Shown one piece after another: positions 52,262 through 62,861 of a stretch of 64,000 bases of DNA. How positions within the stretch are numbered: position 1 is the first letter of the stretch; each line of letters opens with the position of its first letter. Origin of the DNA: Maribacter sp. HTCC2170 (lineage in GTDB: Bacteria; Bacteroidota; Bacteroidia; Flavobacteriales; Flavobacteriaceae); the NCBI RefSeq assembly GCF_000153165.2, contig NC_014472.1, positions 2,848,001 through 2,912,000 on the forward strand. Direction: 5' to 3'. The notes under the pieces were generated by a model that saw only the letters and a list, made by a program, of their open reading frames with translations, was not told where the DNA came from and did no database searches. The translations under genes were made by a program, and so were the position numbers.

Positions 52262-52897
52262 ATGAATGGGACATTAATATCATATCCTATGAAGCAGTTA
52301 CGTTTACCCATTTTTAATTCCAAAATAAAGATGTACAATCTTAGAATTGTACCTCCAGATTCTATTTCAAGTGAAGTGACGGAGTTTAAAAAACAATTTG
52401 AACTCCTATATGGAAAACAACCCCTTTCTAGGTCCAAACCCCATATTACCATTGCCTCTTTTAAAATGAATTCAAAGCATGAAAGCTTTCTTTTAGAGGT
52501 TTTAAACCAGTTGTCACAAAATAAATCCTTCAAATTAGAGATAGATAGATTTGCTGTTTTGGAAGGGTCCAAAACATTATACTTAAGCATAGGTAATAGT
52601 AAAGCCCTCAAGACAATTCATAAAGAGGTTAAATCCCTATATGATAAACACCTCAAAAGAAGGCTGAAATCATTTTCTATTTCAGATAATCCTTATATGA
52701 CTATATCCAAAGCTACTGAAAAAAAAATGCTTTATGAAAGCCTACAACATTTTCAAAAAAATGATTATTCCAAAGAAATGAATGTCGGCGATTTGACCCT
52801 TGTTTCAAGGTTAAAGTATAAAACTTGGGATTGGGAGCATCAATTTAAGCTTTCTGAAGAAGAAGAGTATTTATTATTCGATTCCAGTATGGGTTGA
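52262..52897 (+). CDS. 2H phosphoesterase (2'-5' RNA ligase-like), one His motif lost
   Basis: 211 residues (ATG 52262; an ATG at 52289 is also possible). The 2H fold is shown by KPHITIASF (first HxT motif, about residue 59) and the partner strand SDNPYMTISKAT (about 141-152), where the second HxT reads YMT. Canonical members use both histidines to cleave 2',3'-cyclic or 2'-5' phosphodiesters, so activity may be reduced or lost unless Tyr substitutes. It is a single gene. Confidence 0.75.
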   Translation: MNGTLISYPMKQLRLPIFNSKIKMYNLRIVPPDSISSEVTEFKKQFELLYGKQPLSRSKPHITIASFKMNSKHESFLLEVLNQLSQNKSFKLEIDRFAVLEGSKTLYLSIGNSKALKTIHKEVKSLYDKHLKRRLKSFSISDNPYMTISKATEKKMLYESLQHFQKNDYSKEMNVGDLTLVSRLKYKTWDWEHQFKLSEEEEYLLFDSSMG

Positions 52898-52929
52898 CTC
52901 CACATATTATTGCTATAGTTATATTTACG

Positions 52930-55017
<2,088 letters not shown>

Positions 55018-55161
55018 TTACCAATACAAGGTGCTCATCAATATTTCAGGTCTAATAACTCGTTTAATTAATGACATTGAATTGCTTATAAGTCACATTG
55101 GAAAAAAATAGTAATCCAATACTAGAAAAAGATGTGAGGAAAGGTATAAGACATGAGTATA

Positions 55162-55977
55162 TTATAACTCATATTTCTTAAGACATTTATGCAAGTGACT
55201 GGCATCGGTGAAGCCCCAATGCAGGGCAACAGCCTCCTGGGTTTCATTTGAGTTTTTTAATTGCGAAAGGGCACCATGCACACGGTATTTAAGGGCAAAA
55301 TCGGAAAAAGAACATCGCATTAACTTTTTAAAGGCAACTCTGAATTTAGTTGTGGACATATTACAAACCATAGCAGCTTCGGATGTAGAGATTAGCTTCT
55401 TTTTATTGAACATTAATTTCAACGCATTATGGATACTCTCATCCAATTGAAAACCAGTTGGTGTCTTTGGCTTTTTCCATGTTTCCAGCAGTATTAATAG
55501 TAACTCAAAAAAGTGTATTTTCATCCAATCTGATTGCTTCTTTGCAGTAATCCCTTTTTTAACTTTTTCAGCTAGTTCTATAAGCTGCAGCTTATTTTGT
55601 TCGTTTCCTTTTGGTCTTAGGCTTGGAATGACCTGAAATGGTAAAATTGCATTGTAGTTCAAAAATTGACTATGGGCCAGGTACTTTGGGTTTATTACAA
55701 AAACAACAGCTTCACAGGGCCTTTCAAGTAATTCAAATCCGTGGGGTTCCCACATCCCACAAAACCATACATCACCCGGTCCAATTTCGATTTGGTGATC
55801 AAAATATTCTCGCTTCATGCGACCTTTAATAAGCACTCCAACCTCAAGTGCATAGTGCATATCAAAATAATTGTCCTTAATGGCCTCATTGGTTCTAATA
55901 ATTACTTCTATGGGTTGGGTGTCATTTAAGTCAAATGATACACGCTGAATTTCATTCTCATCAATCATTAGGGCCAT
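55162..55977 (-). CDS. AraC family regulator with cupin sensor
   Basis: 271 residues. N-terminal cupin-like domain (about 15-110; HYALEVGVLIKGRMKREYFDHQIEIGPGDVWF) and a C-terminal AraC double helix-turn-helix (about 180-270; STSEAAMVCNMSTTKFRVAFKKLMRCSFSDFALKYRV, AVALHWGFTDASHLHKCLKKYE). Divergent from the GH4 gene, with 114 bases between starts, so it is the obvious candidate to control the GH4-symporter-isomerase operon in response to a sugar. Confidence 0.88.
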   Translation of the reverse strand: MALMIDENEIQRVSFDLNDTQPIEVIIRTNEAIKDNYFDMHYALEVGVLIKGRMKREYFDHQIEIGPGDVWFCGMWEPHGFELLERPCEAVVFVINPKYLAHSQFLNYNAILPFQVIPSLRPKGNEQNKLQLIELAEKVKKGITAKKQSDWMKIHFFELLLILLETWKKPKTPTGFQLDESIHNALKLMFNKKKLISTSEAAMVCNMSTTKFRVAFKKLMRCSFSDFALKYRVHGALSQLKNSNETQEAVALHWGFTDASHLHKCLKKYEL

Positions 55978-56091
55978 ATCAAATTTTACAATTCATTAGT
56001 TGAAATTTACAAAATAGGGATGTCAATTCGAGCTAATTTTGAAAAGAATCAAATTTATAAGCATTTGCTCTTGTTTCTAAAATAACATACT

Positions 56092-57465
56092 ATGATTAAA
56101 ATTGCATATATAGGTGCTGGCAGCCTACAATTTGGCCCTTTGATAGTACAAGATATACTAATGAGCAATTCGCTATCGCAAAATGGATTGGAAATCCATT
56201 TAATGGATATTGAAAAATCACATCTGGAACATGTAATAAAACATGGTGAATATGTAAATAAAAAGCTGGGGCGTAGTGCCAAAATAATTGCTACTACAAA
56301 TAGAGATGAAGCTATCAAGGATGCCGATTTTGTGATTTGTGCCCTTGAAAAGGACCGTAATATTTATTGGTCGCAAGATTTTCATATTCCAAGAAAGTAT
56401 GGCTTTGAGCAAGTGTACGGTGAAAATGGGGGAGTGGGGTCCCTCTTTCATGCACTGCGAAACATCAAGGTTATAATGGATTTGGCCAGGAAAATGGAAG
56501 AACTATGCCCCCATGCCATGTTACTCAACTTTTCTAACCCCGAACATAAAATTTGTGAAGCAGTAACACGCTTGACTTCCATTAAAACAGTTGGGTTGTG
56601 CCATGGTGTTTTTATGGGGAGGGAGCAATTATCCAAACTACTTGGGGTGCCTTTAACCGATTTGCAGACCAAAGCCTGCGGTATTAATCATTTTACTTGG
56701 TTTCAAGAAATAATACAGAAATCAACAGGCGAGGATTTATACCCCAAATTAAAGGAAATTGAACAAAAAGGAGATTGGCTTGCCAATTGGCATGAACTTG
56801 CCCTAGGGAGGATTTTGTTTAGAAGATTTGGGCAATGGCCTTCACCTGCCTCCAACCATTATGGCGAATACCTAAGATGGGCGGGAGAATTTGTGATACC
56901 GCAATTACAGTTCTTTTATGACCCTTATGATGGTCACCCGTGGGAGAACAACCAAATTCCAGAAGGAGTGTACACCGTTGACCGTGTTGATTATGAAAGG
57001 GAATGGTCCAAAGACTGGAGCAAAAAACTATTACCTGTAGGATCAACTGAAGAGATACAATTGGAAAATGAGGATGGAAGTTTTAAAAGCTCTGGTGAAA
57101 TTGCTACGTTGATTATGGAATCTGTAGTAACCGATAAAAAAGAGTGGTTAGAAGCGGTTAACGTACCCAACAAGGGTGCAATTCCCAATTTACCGGATGA
57201 TTTGGTGGTTGAAGTACCCGCTTATGGCGATACTTCCGGTATCCACCCAGTGCAAATGAAACCTATTCCAGAGGGTATTGCTGCGACCATTCGTTTGCAC
57301 GCAAGCATTCATCAACTTTTGGTTGAAGCGTACAATGAACAGTCCAAAGATAAACTCCTACAGGCCATTTTAATTGAGCCAACGGTAAATTCTTATCGCA
57401 ATGCTGTGGATATGTGTAACGAAATGCTGACCTTACAAGAAGATGTCTTGCCCCAACTTAAATAA
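56092..57465 (+). CDS. GH4 family NAD-dependent glycosidase
   Basis: 457 residues. N-terminal NAD-binding Rossmann motif YIGAGSLQFGPLIVQDIL, then GH4 motifs: NFSNPEHKICEAVTR, GLCHGVFMGRE (Cys/His metal ligands) and KACGINHFTWFQEI (Asn/His). GH4 enzymes cleave alpha- or beta-glycosides through an NAD-dependent redox elimination and need Mn. Which sugar is not clear; the neighbouring GlcN6P-deaminase-like gene suggests an amino-sugar glycoside. First gene of a three-gene operon with a symporter. Confidence 0.9.
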   Translation: MIKIAYIGAGSLQFGPLIVQDILMSNSLSQNGLEIHLMDIEKSHLEHVIKHGEYVNKKLGRSAKIIATTNRDEAIKDADFVICALEKDRNIYWSQDFHIPRKYGFEQVYGENGGVGSLFHALRNIKVIMDLARKMEELCPHAMLLNFSNPEHKICEAVTRLTSIKTVGLCHGVFMGREQLSKLLGVPLTDLQTKACGINHFTWFQEIIQKSTGEDLYPKLKEIEQKGDWLANWHELALGRILFRRFGQWPSPASNHYGEYLRWAGEFVIPQLQFFYDPYDGHPWENNQIPEGVYTVDRVDYEREWSKDWSKKLLPVGSTEEIQLENEDGSFKSSGEIATLIMESVVTDKKEWLEAVNVPNKGAIPNLPDDLVVEVPAYGDTSGIHPVQMKPIPEGIAATIRLHASIHQLLVEAYNEQSKDKLLQAILIEPTVNSYRNAVDMCNEMLTLQEDVLPQLK

Positions 57466-57497
57466 GATCAATGAACAATTATTATAAACAAAGGTAG

Positions 57498-59303
57498 ATG
57501 GGATTAGAATTACTGGACTGGGTGGTAATTGTTGGCTATTTGCTTTTAAGCATTGGTATTGGCGTTTTTGTGGTCAAACACGATTCCAAGAACATCACAG
57601 ATTTTTTTGTGGCCGGGCGTAATTTACCCTGGTGGCTTTTAGGCACTTCCATTGCTGCCACTTGGTTTGCCACTGATGCCCCTCTTGCCGTAACGGCCCT
57701 GGTTCGTACCAAAGGTATTTATGGCAATTGGTTGTGGTGGTATTTGGGAACTGGGATCATGATGATGGTCTTTTTCTATGCGAAATACTGGCGTAGGGCC
57801 GAGATACTGACTGATGCCGAAATGATTGAACTGAGATATAGCGGAAGGTCTGCATCAATTTTAAGGGGATTTACCGCAGCGTTCTTTGGGATTTTCAAAA
57901 ACTGTATTTCTTTAGGGTGGATAATGCTCGCCATGCTCAAGTTTTCGAATATTATGCTGGGTTGGAGTGCCGAATTTGCTTTGGGCATTACACTCACTTT
58001 TGCATTGATCCATACTTTGACTTCTGGAATAAAAGGAGTCGTTATTCTTGATATGTTACATTTTTCCGCAGGAACCATCAGTACTATTATTTTGGCGATT
58101 TTAGTTTTGGTACAGGTTGGCGGGCCAACAGCATTAGGGGAACAGTTGGCTGCTAGTACTGATGCCCCTATGGGTGTGTTGGACATGTTTCCTGATATGT
58201 CACACATTGGTGTTACCGAGATGATTGCCTTTGTTTGCCTCATAGGTGTTTTATGGCTAGGGCAGGCTCAAGGTGATGGTTATATTGTACAGCGTTTATT
58301 TTCTGCCAAAAACGAAAGACATGCCATAAAAGCTTCACTATGGTTTGCCGTTGCGGGAGTGGTTATTCTAACTTGGCCATGGATTGTTGTCGGATTGGGT
58401 TCAATTGTGATCCTACCTATTTCAGGAGCACCGGAAGCTTTGCTGGCAGACCCTGAACTTGCATATCCCATGATGATTAATGAGGTGCTACCGGTGGGGC
58501 TGAGAGGCCTTTTGGTTGCGGCATTCATGGCAGCATTCATGAGTACTGTAGATACACATCTTTGTTGGGGAGGATCCTATATGGTCAATGATATTTATAA
58601 GCGTTTTATAAATGAAAAGGCAAGTGATAATCATTATATGCTGGTGTCACGTGTAAGTATCGTGCTTTTGCTCTTGCTATCGGCGGTAGCGGCATGGCAG
58701 ATGGATAGTATTGCAGGGGCATGGATCTATATCATTGAAATCGTTTCTGGTATTGCTATTATTTTAATGTTGCGTTGGTTTTGGTGGCGTATAAACGCCT
58801 GGTCTGAAATCACAAGTATGCTTTCCGCATTGATTCTTGCAAATGGTTTCTTATGGGTGAAATGGCTTTATAGTTTAGGATGGGTGAGTGAACCAGTACT
58901 TGAAGTTGTAAATGGTTGGTATCATGAAGATGTGGCACTTATTCGTGCAACCATCCTATTGTTGCTCTGTACAACAATAAGCATATTGGTTACCTTTATG
59001 ACAAAACCTGTCGATAATTATACTTTACTGAAATTTTATAAAAAGGTAAGACCAAAAGGGTGGTGGGGTCCAATTGCCAAGCAAGTTCCCGATATAGTGG
59101 ACAAGAGTTCCTCACGAGATTCATGGTTAGGGTTCCTGTTTGGGGTAATCTTTTTAAATAGTATTCTTTTCAGTGTAGGGCACGCGGTTCTGGGAGGGTA
59201 TAAAGTAGCCCTTGTACTATTATTGGTAGGAATTGGCAGCGGTTGGCTTACCTTAAAACTGGTTACATCTGTTAAAACACAAGAAGCAAGTGAGGGTCAT
59301 TAA
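57498..59303 (+). CDS. Sodium:solute symporter (SSS family)
   Basis: 601 residues with about thirteen to fourteen membrane segments. NITDFFVAGRNLPWWLLGTSIAATWF and, later, LRGLLVAAFMAAFMSTVDTHLCWGGSYMVNDIYKRF are SSS family signatures (the Na+ site region includes the latter). It is 32 bases after GH4 and overlaps the following gene by 14 bases, so it probably imports the substrate or product of GH4. It lacks obvious kinase partners. Confidence 0.92.
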   Translation: MGLELLDWVVIVGYLLLSIGIGVFVVKHDSKNITDFFVAGRNLPWWLLGTSIAATWFATDAPLAVTALVRTKGIYGNWLWWYLGTGIMMMVFFYAKYWRRAEILTDAEMIELRYSGRSASILRGFTAAFFGIFKNCISLGWIMLAMLKFSNIMLGWSAEFALGITLTFALIHTLTSGIKGVVILDMLHFSAGTISTIILAILVLVQVGGPTALGEQLAASTDAPMGVLDMFPDMSHIGVTEMIAFVCLIGVLWLGQAQGDGYIVQRLFSAKNERHAIKASLWFAVAGVVILTWPWIVVGLGSIVILPISGAPEALLADPELAYPMMINEVLPVGLRGLLVAAFMAAFMSTVDTHLCWGGSYMVNDIYKRFINEKASDNHYMLVSRVSIVLLLLLSAVAAWQMDSIAGAWIYIIEIVSGIAIILMLRWFWWRINAWSEITSMLSALILANGFLWVKWLYSLGWVSEPVLEVVNGWYHEDVALIRATILLLLCTTISILVTFMTKPVDNYTLLKFYKKVRPKGWWGPIAKQVPDIVDKSSSRDSWLGFLFGVIFLNSILFSVGHAVLGGYKVALVLLLVGIGSGWLTLKLVTSVKTQEASEGH

Positions 59304-59988
59304 GTTTGATGATATAAGTAAAATGGGGCAGAAGGCAACGTCTATGGTTATAGATGAAGTAACAAATAACCCCCAGCTATTGCTATGTGCGGCAACCGGA
59401 AGTTCACCACTGCCATTGTATCAACGATTAGGGGAAGAGTCGAAAAAAAATACAACATTATTTAAACAGATACGGATTTTACCTTTGGATGAATGGATTG
59501 GACTGCCATCTTCTGATGGTACCTGCGATTCATTTATACACGAACATCTTTTAACGCCTTTAAAAGTTTCGAAAGAGCGCTACTTTCCTTTTAATCCTTT
59601 GGCAGAAAATCTTGAGGCGGAATGTTTGCGAATACAGGCGATACTGAAAAAACAAGGCCCATTGGACTTATGTATATTGGGTCTAGGTAAAAATGGACAC
59701 CTCGGTTTTAATGAACCCACTAAAGTATTGAAACCCCACTGCCATATTGCTGATTTAACGACTCAATCGCAACAACATACAATGATTCTGGGTTCAAGTA
59801 AAAAACCTACACAAGGAATCACATTGGGCATGCAAGATATCCTCTCCTCAAAACGTATATTGTTATTAGTCTCAGGAATTGGTAAAGAAGAGGCAAAAGA
59901 ACAGTTATTGTCTGGGCGCATTAACTCACAATGGCCTGCATCATTTCTCTGGAAGCATGACAATGTAGATTGTTTGGTGGTTCGTTAA
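59290..59988 (+). CDS. Glucosamine/galactosamine-6-phosphate deaminase-like isomerase
   Basis: 232 residues from a GTG at 59290, inside the end of the symporter gene (14-base overlap). Motifs: LLLCAATGSSPLPLYQRL, RILPLDEWIGLPSSDG (catalytic Asp region) and LCILGLGKNGHLGFNEPT (active His). These fit the NagB/6-phosphogluconolactonase-like family, especially galactosamine-6-phosphate isomerase. It would release ammonia from an amino-sugar phosphate to feed glycolysis. Together with GH4 and the SSS symporter this suggests amino-sugar glycoside use; a kinase or deacetylase is not in the window. Confidence 0.85.
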   Translation: MRVIKFDDISKMGQKATSMVIDEVTNNPQLLLCAATGSSPLPLYQRLGEESKKNTTLFKQIRILPLDEWIGLPSSDGTCDSFIHEHLLTPLKVSKERYFPFNPLAENLEAECLRIQAILKKQGPLDLCILGLGKNGHLGFNEPTKVLKPHCHIADLTTQSQQHTMILGSSKKPTQGITLGMQDILSSKRILLLVSGIGKEEAKEQLLSGRINSQWPASFLWKHDNVDCLVVR

Positions 59989-60068
59989 ATGGACCTTTTG
60001 AGATAGAAGCGAGGAAGGGAAGTTAATGCCGTGCCCATTTCTAAAGGTTTTGGTATCAATTTAATCTA

Positions 60069-60094
60069 TTTTTTATGACCAATATCATAAAAAA
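60069..60094. promoter_or_regulatory. 26-bp palindrome upstream of the second IKAI-repeat gene
   Basis: Ten-base perfect arms TTTTTTATGA / TCATAAAAAA around CCAATA, 44 bases before the start at 60138. The core TTATGA-N6-TCATAA has the half-site spacing used by Crp-type proteins. It could also be a weak AT-rich terminator of the preceding operon. Confidence 0.4.
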
Positions 60095-60137
60095 CCGAAT
60101 CATCTTTTTTTAATTTTAGCGAAATCAAAACTTAAAT

Positions 60138-61289
60138 ATGAAAACTTCAAACCAACCATTCATTGGAACTATCGGTCATTATGTATTTATTCTTGGATTT
60201 TTGTTTTTAGCAACGTCCTGTAATGATGGTCCTAAAAAAGATAAGACGAGTAAAACTGAAACTGAGGAAATAGCAACAGTTAACGATATCTATTGGAATG
60301 TCAAAGCCATTCATCCAGATGGAAAAAGTTTAGCTATTAAAGCCTTTGACAACGAAGGGAAATCCTTCGACATAAAGGCAATTCAAAACTCCGATCAAGA
60401 TAGCTTCTTAGATGTAAAAGCTATTGTAGATGGTAAGCAATTACCCGTTAAGATGTTAGAGAGTGAAAATCAATTTGTACCTGTTGCAGCTATAAATAAT
60501 GAAGGAACTAAGTATTATGTAAAAGCAATAACGGCAGAAGGGGAAAAACTGGATGTCAAAGGAGTTGCAAGATTTGGAAATATTGTCATAGTGAAAGCCA
60601 TTACTAAAAAGGGGGATTCCTACGGAGTGAAAGCAGTTTCACCAACCGGACAACTAAATGATATCAAAGGAATAAAAATTGCCAGAGGGGAAAGAGAGAT
60701 GGTATTAAAAGGTATAGGTATCCATGCACATGTGAAAGCAATGCACCCAGCTGCTAATGAAGATGACTTTAGAATTTCTACAAAAAAGAAAAAGAAAACA
60801 GAATATAAAAGTGATTTCGAAAGAATTATCTGGAATATAAAGGCCGTTACTGCAGATGGTCAAAATCTAGATGTAAAAGCTTTTGATGCTGAAGGCAATA
60901 CATTTGATGTAAAAGCAACACAAGATTCCAAACAGCACAGTTTTATGAATATTAAGGCAATTGTTGAAGGTGCAGAGCTCCCTGTTAAAATAATGGAAAG
61001 TTCAGATGAATATGCTCCTGTTAACGCTATAGGAAGAAATGGTGTTATTTACGAGATTAAAGCAATAACTAACGATGACGTAAAACTGGATGTAAAAGGT
61101 ATTAGTCGTTCGGGAAATATTATCAATGTTAAGGCTATAAATGTACATGGTGAATTCTATGGTGTGAAGGCTTTTGCTCCAGACGGAAAACTTAATCAAG
61201 TAAAGGGTATTAAGATTTTTGATAGAAAAGTAGAAATGAACGTACAAGGGCATCCTGTATATGCTCATTTAAAAGCTATTAGTCAATAA
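60138..61289 (+). CDS. Lipoprotein built of IKAI/VKAI strand repeats (2)
   Basis: 383 residues; lipobox ATSC (Cys28), Lys/Thr/Glu linker, then two halves (about 53-200 and 230-383), each starting W-N-(V/I)-KA and holding twelve strands of the hh-(I/V)-K-A-(I/F/V) type; the halves are joined by a very Lys-rich linker (TKKKKKTEYK). Paralogue of 24130-25227: same strand order, including the longer gap before strand twelve (AHVKAM / AHLKAI). In two strands the Lys is replaced (PVAAI, PVNAI). No known domain recognised. It is a single gene with its own upstream palindrome. Confidence 0.85.
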   Translation: MKTSNQPFIGTIGHYVFILGFLFLATSCNDGPKKDKTSKTETEEIATVNDIYWNVKAIHPDGKSLAIKAFDNEGKSFDIKAIQNSDQDSFLDVKAIVDGKQLPVKMLESENQFVPVAAINNEGTKYYVKAITAEGEKLDVKGVARFGNIVIVKAITKKGDSYGVKAVSPTGQLNDIKGIKIARGEREMVLKGIGIHAHVKAMHPAANEDDFRISTKKKKKTEYKSDFERIIWNIKAVTADGQNLDVKAFDAEGNTFDVKATQDSKQHSFMNIKAIVEGAELPVKIMESSDEYAPVNAIGRNGVIYEIKAITNDDVKLDVKGISRSGNIINVKAINVHGEFYGVKAFAPDGKLNQVKGIKIFDRKVEMNVQGHPVYAHLKAISQ

Positions 61290-61370
61290 TCGAAGTATCG
61301 ATTATGAACCGACTACCTTGAAAATCAAGGATTAACTATAATATATTTGAAATTCACAATAGAAATTTTG

Positions 61371-61670
61371 CTATTGGTGCTCTAAAATTTTTAGACAGCG
61401 CTTGTAATATCGTTCTCCATATTTACTACCAATTTGAAGGTATTCGCTTAGTATTCGCTCTGCAATCCGTCTCGAGTTCATATCGCGCCTATTGATATAG
61501 GTGGTAGCTTGGACCTCAGTTCTTGTATCAAATAACATCTTGGTCAAATATTGTCTTCCCTGAGGTTCCGAATCAACAAAAAAAGGGTCATTAACCTTAC
61601 GGCAGAAGAGCCGGTAGTGCTTTCGAAGTACGGTTTGGCAAATTTTCGAATATTGTTGTTGTTGGGTCAT
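61371..61670 (-). CDS. Hypothetical 99-aa basic protein
   Basis: 99 residues starting MTQQQQYSKICQTVLRKHYRLF, rich in Arg, Lys, Gln and Tyr, no signal peptide or membrane segment, predicted mostly helical (MNSRRIAERILSEYLQIGSKYGERYYKRCLKILEH). It is divergent from the SRAP gene, with 59 bases between starts. I do not recognise a family; a nucleic-acid-related role is possible from charge and position but not supported further. Confidence 0.55.
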   Translation of the reverse strand: MTQQQQYSKICQTVLRKHYRLFCRKVNDPFFVDSEPQGRQYLTKMLFDTRTEVQATTYINRRDMNSRRIAERILSEYLQIGSKYGERYYKRCLKILEHQ

Positions 61671-61729
61671 AATGTGCCTTAAAATTACTTATATTAATGG
61701 CTTAACCGCAATCCAAAGGCTCAAAAATT

Positions 61730-62530
61730 ATGTGTTATTCCATAGAACAGCGCAAACCGCTAAAGCAACTGGAGTTTCGTTTCAAGGTGAAGGCGGTAAT
61801 TCCAAACGGACTATCTCCTGATGAACTACAATTCTATCATGGCAATGGCTTTGCCCACCCACTGGTTGCAGTAATACCTCAAGAAAATCCAAAATTTGTT
61901 ACTCCATTAATGTGGGGCCTGGTTCCTCATTGGGAATCCAAACAGGACTATAAGGAATATTACAAGAATAGTATCCGTTATGGTTCTGGTCTAAATGCTA
62001 AAAACGAAAAGCTGTTCTCTTCTGATATGTACATTGGTAGTTCAATGGATAGAAGGTGCATCGTACCGTTAACTGGTCTTCATGAGCCGCACCATACCAA
62101 TGTGATAGTCAGTGGGTCGGTATTTAAAGTACCCTTCAGATTTGCCCGTCGAGATGATGAATTTATGAACGTTGCGGGAATTTATGACTTTACCAATGAT
62201 GGTATGGCAACCTTCTCAATACTTACAAAGGAAGCAACCCCTTTGTTCTCAAAAATTCATAACAAGAAGAACAGGCGACCTGTGATACTTCAGGATAAAG
62301 ATGTTGATACTTGGTTAAACAATGACAGTCCCCGTGAGAAGTTGCAAGAAATCATCGACAACGATTTACGAGATGATGATTTAATTGCATATCCCATTAA
62401 TAGGGATTTGTACAAAACTAAAGTGGACACGAACAATCCTGGCATTATCGAAAAGGTAGACTATGGCGAAGTCGAAATTGATTACGATGGTAAAGTTTTA
62501 CCCGAACCGCCAAGAGATTTGTTCAATTAA
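61730..62530 (+). CDS. SRAP (HMCES/YedK-type) protein
   Basis: 266 residues. Residues MCYS at the start put the catalytic Cys at position 2 after Met removal. LNAKNEKLF holds the Asn, GLHEPHH the Glu (usual form is GFYEW), and SKIHNKKNRRPVIL the His, so all four active-site residues of HMCES/YedK seem to be present. The family protects abasic sites in single-stranded DNA by forming a stable DNA-protein crosslink. The motif after Glu is unusual. No adjacent translesion polymerase genes are seen. Confidence 0.88.
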   Translation: MCYSIEQRKPLKQLEFRFKVKAVIPNGLSPDELQFYHGNGFAHPLVAVIPQENPKFVTPLMWGLVPHWESKQDYKEYYKNSIRYGSGLNAKNEKLFSSDMYIGSSMDRRCIVPLTGLHEPHHTNVIVSGSVFKVPFRFARRDDEFMNVAGIYDFTNDGMATFSILTKEATPLFSKIHNKKNRRPVILQDKDVDTWLNNDSPREKLQEIIDNDLRDDDLIAYPINRDLYKTKVDTNNPGIIEKVDYGEVEIDYDGKVLPEPPRDLFN

Positions 62531-62549
62531 TATAGAGTCAAACTCTATA
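62531..62549. terminator. Hairpin directly after the SRAP stop
   Basis: Perfect TATAGAGT-CAA-ACTCTATA repeat beginning at the base after the stop codon. It lacks a T tract, so it may be a weak terminator or an mRNA-stabilising hairpin. Confidence 0.4.
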
Positions 62550-62861
62550 TGAATGTCTCAAATTTCGCTATTTGATATAAGGTCGGTTTATGAGTCAAAA
62601 TTGTACTATAATGTCTTACGTTATGTAACTTGAATTTTGGATACGGCATGAAAATAGAAGGCTTTGTAGAGCTTTTGTTTTTTTGCAAGGGTTGGTGCAC
62701 GGGCAAAGTTGTTATCATCTTCATTGATTTTTTCTTTCTAACAAATTTCTTCTAAGAATTTCTTTATGAATTGGTAGGTAAACGTATTAATGAAATCATT
62801 AAAGAAGATAAAATCGTATTTTTAATTAAGTTAGACCTTTTTACTTTAGGTAGGTGAAGCA
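62550..62861. other. Intergenic region, nothing recognised
   Basis: About 310 AT-rich bases before the membrane AraC-type gene. A plus-strand ATG at 62648 opens only a 25-codon frame without protein-like features. No repeat or RNA structure seen. Confidence 0.4.

Noticed and set aside
57776-58243. 155-codon minus-strand frame
   Set aside because: Antisense to the SSS symporter; no recognisable features.
62648-62725. Short frame beginning MKIEGFVELLFF
   Set aside because: Stops after 25 codons when carefully phased and has no protein-like pattern.
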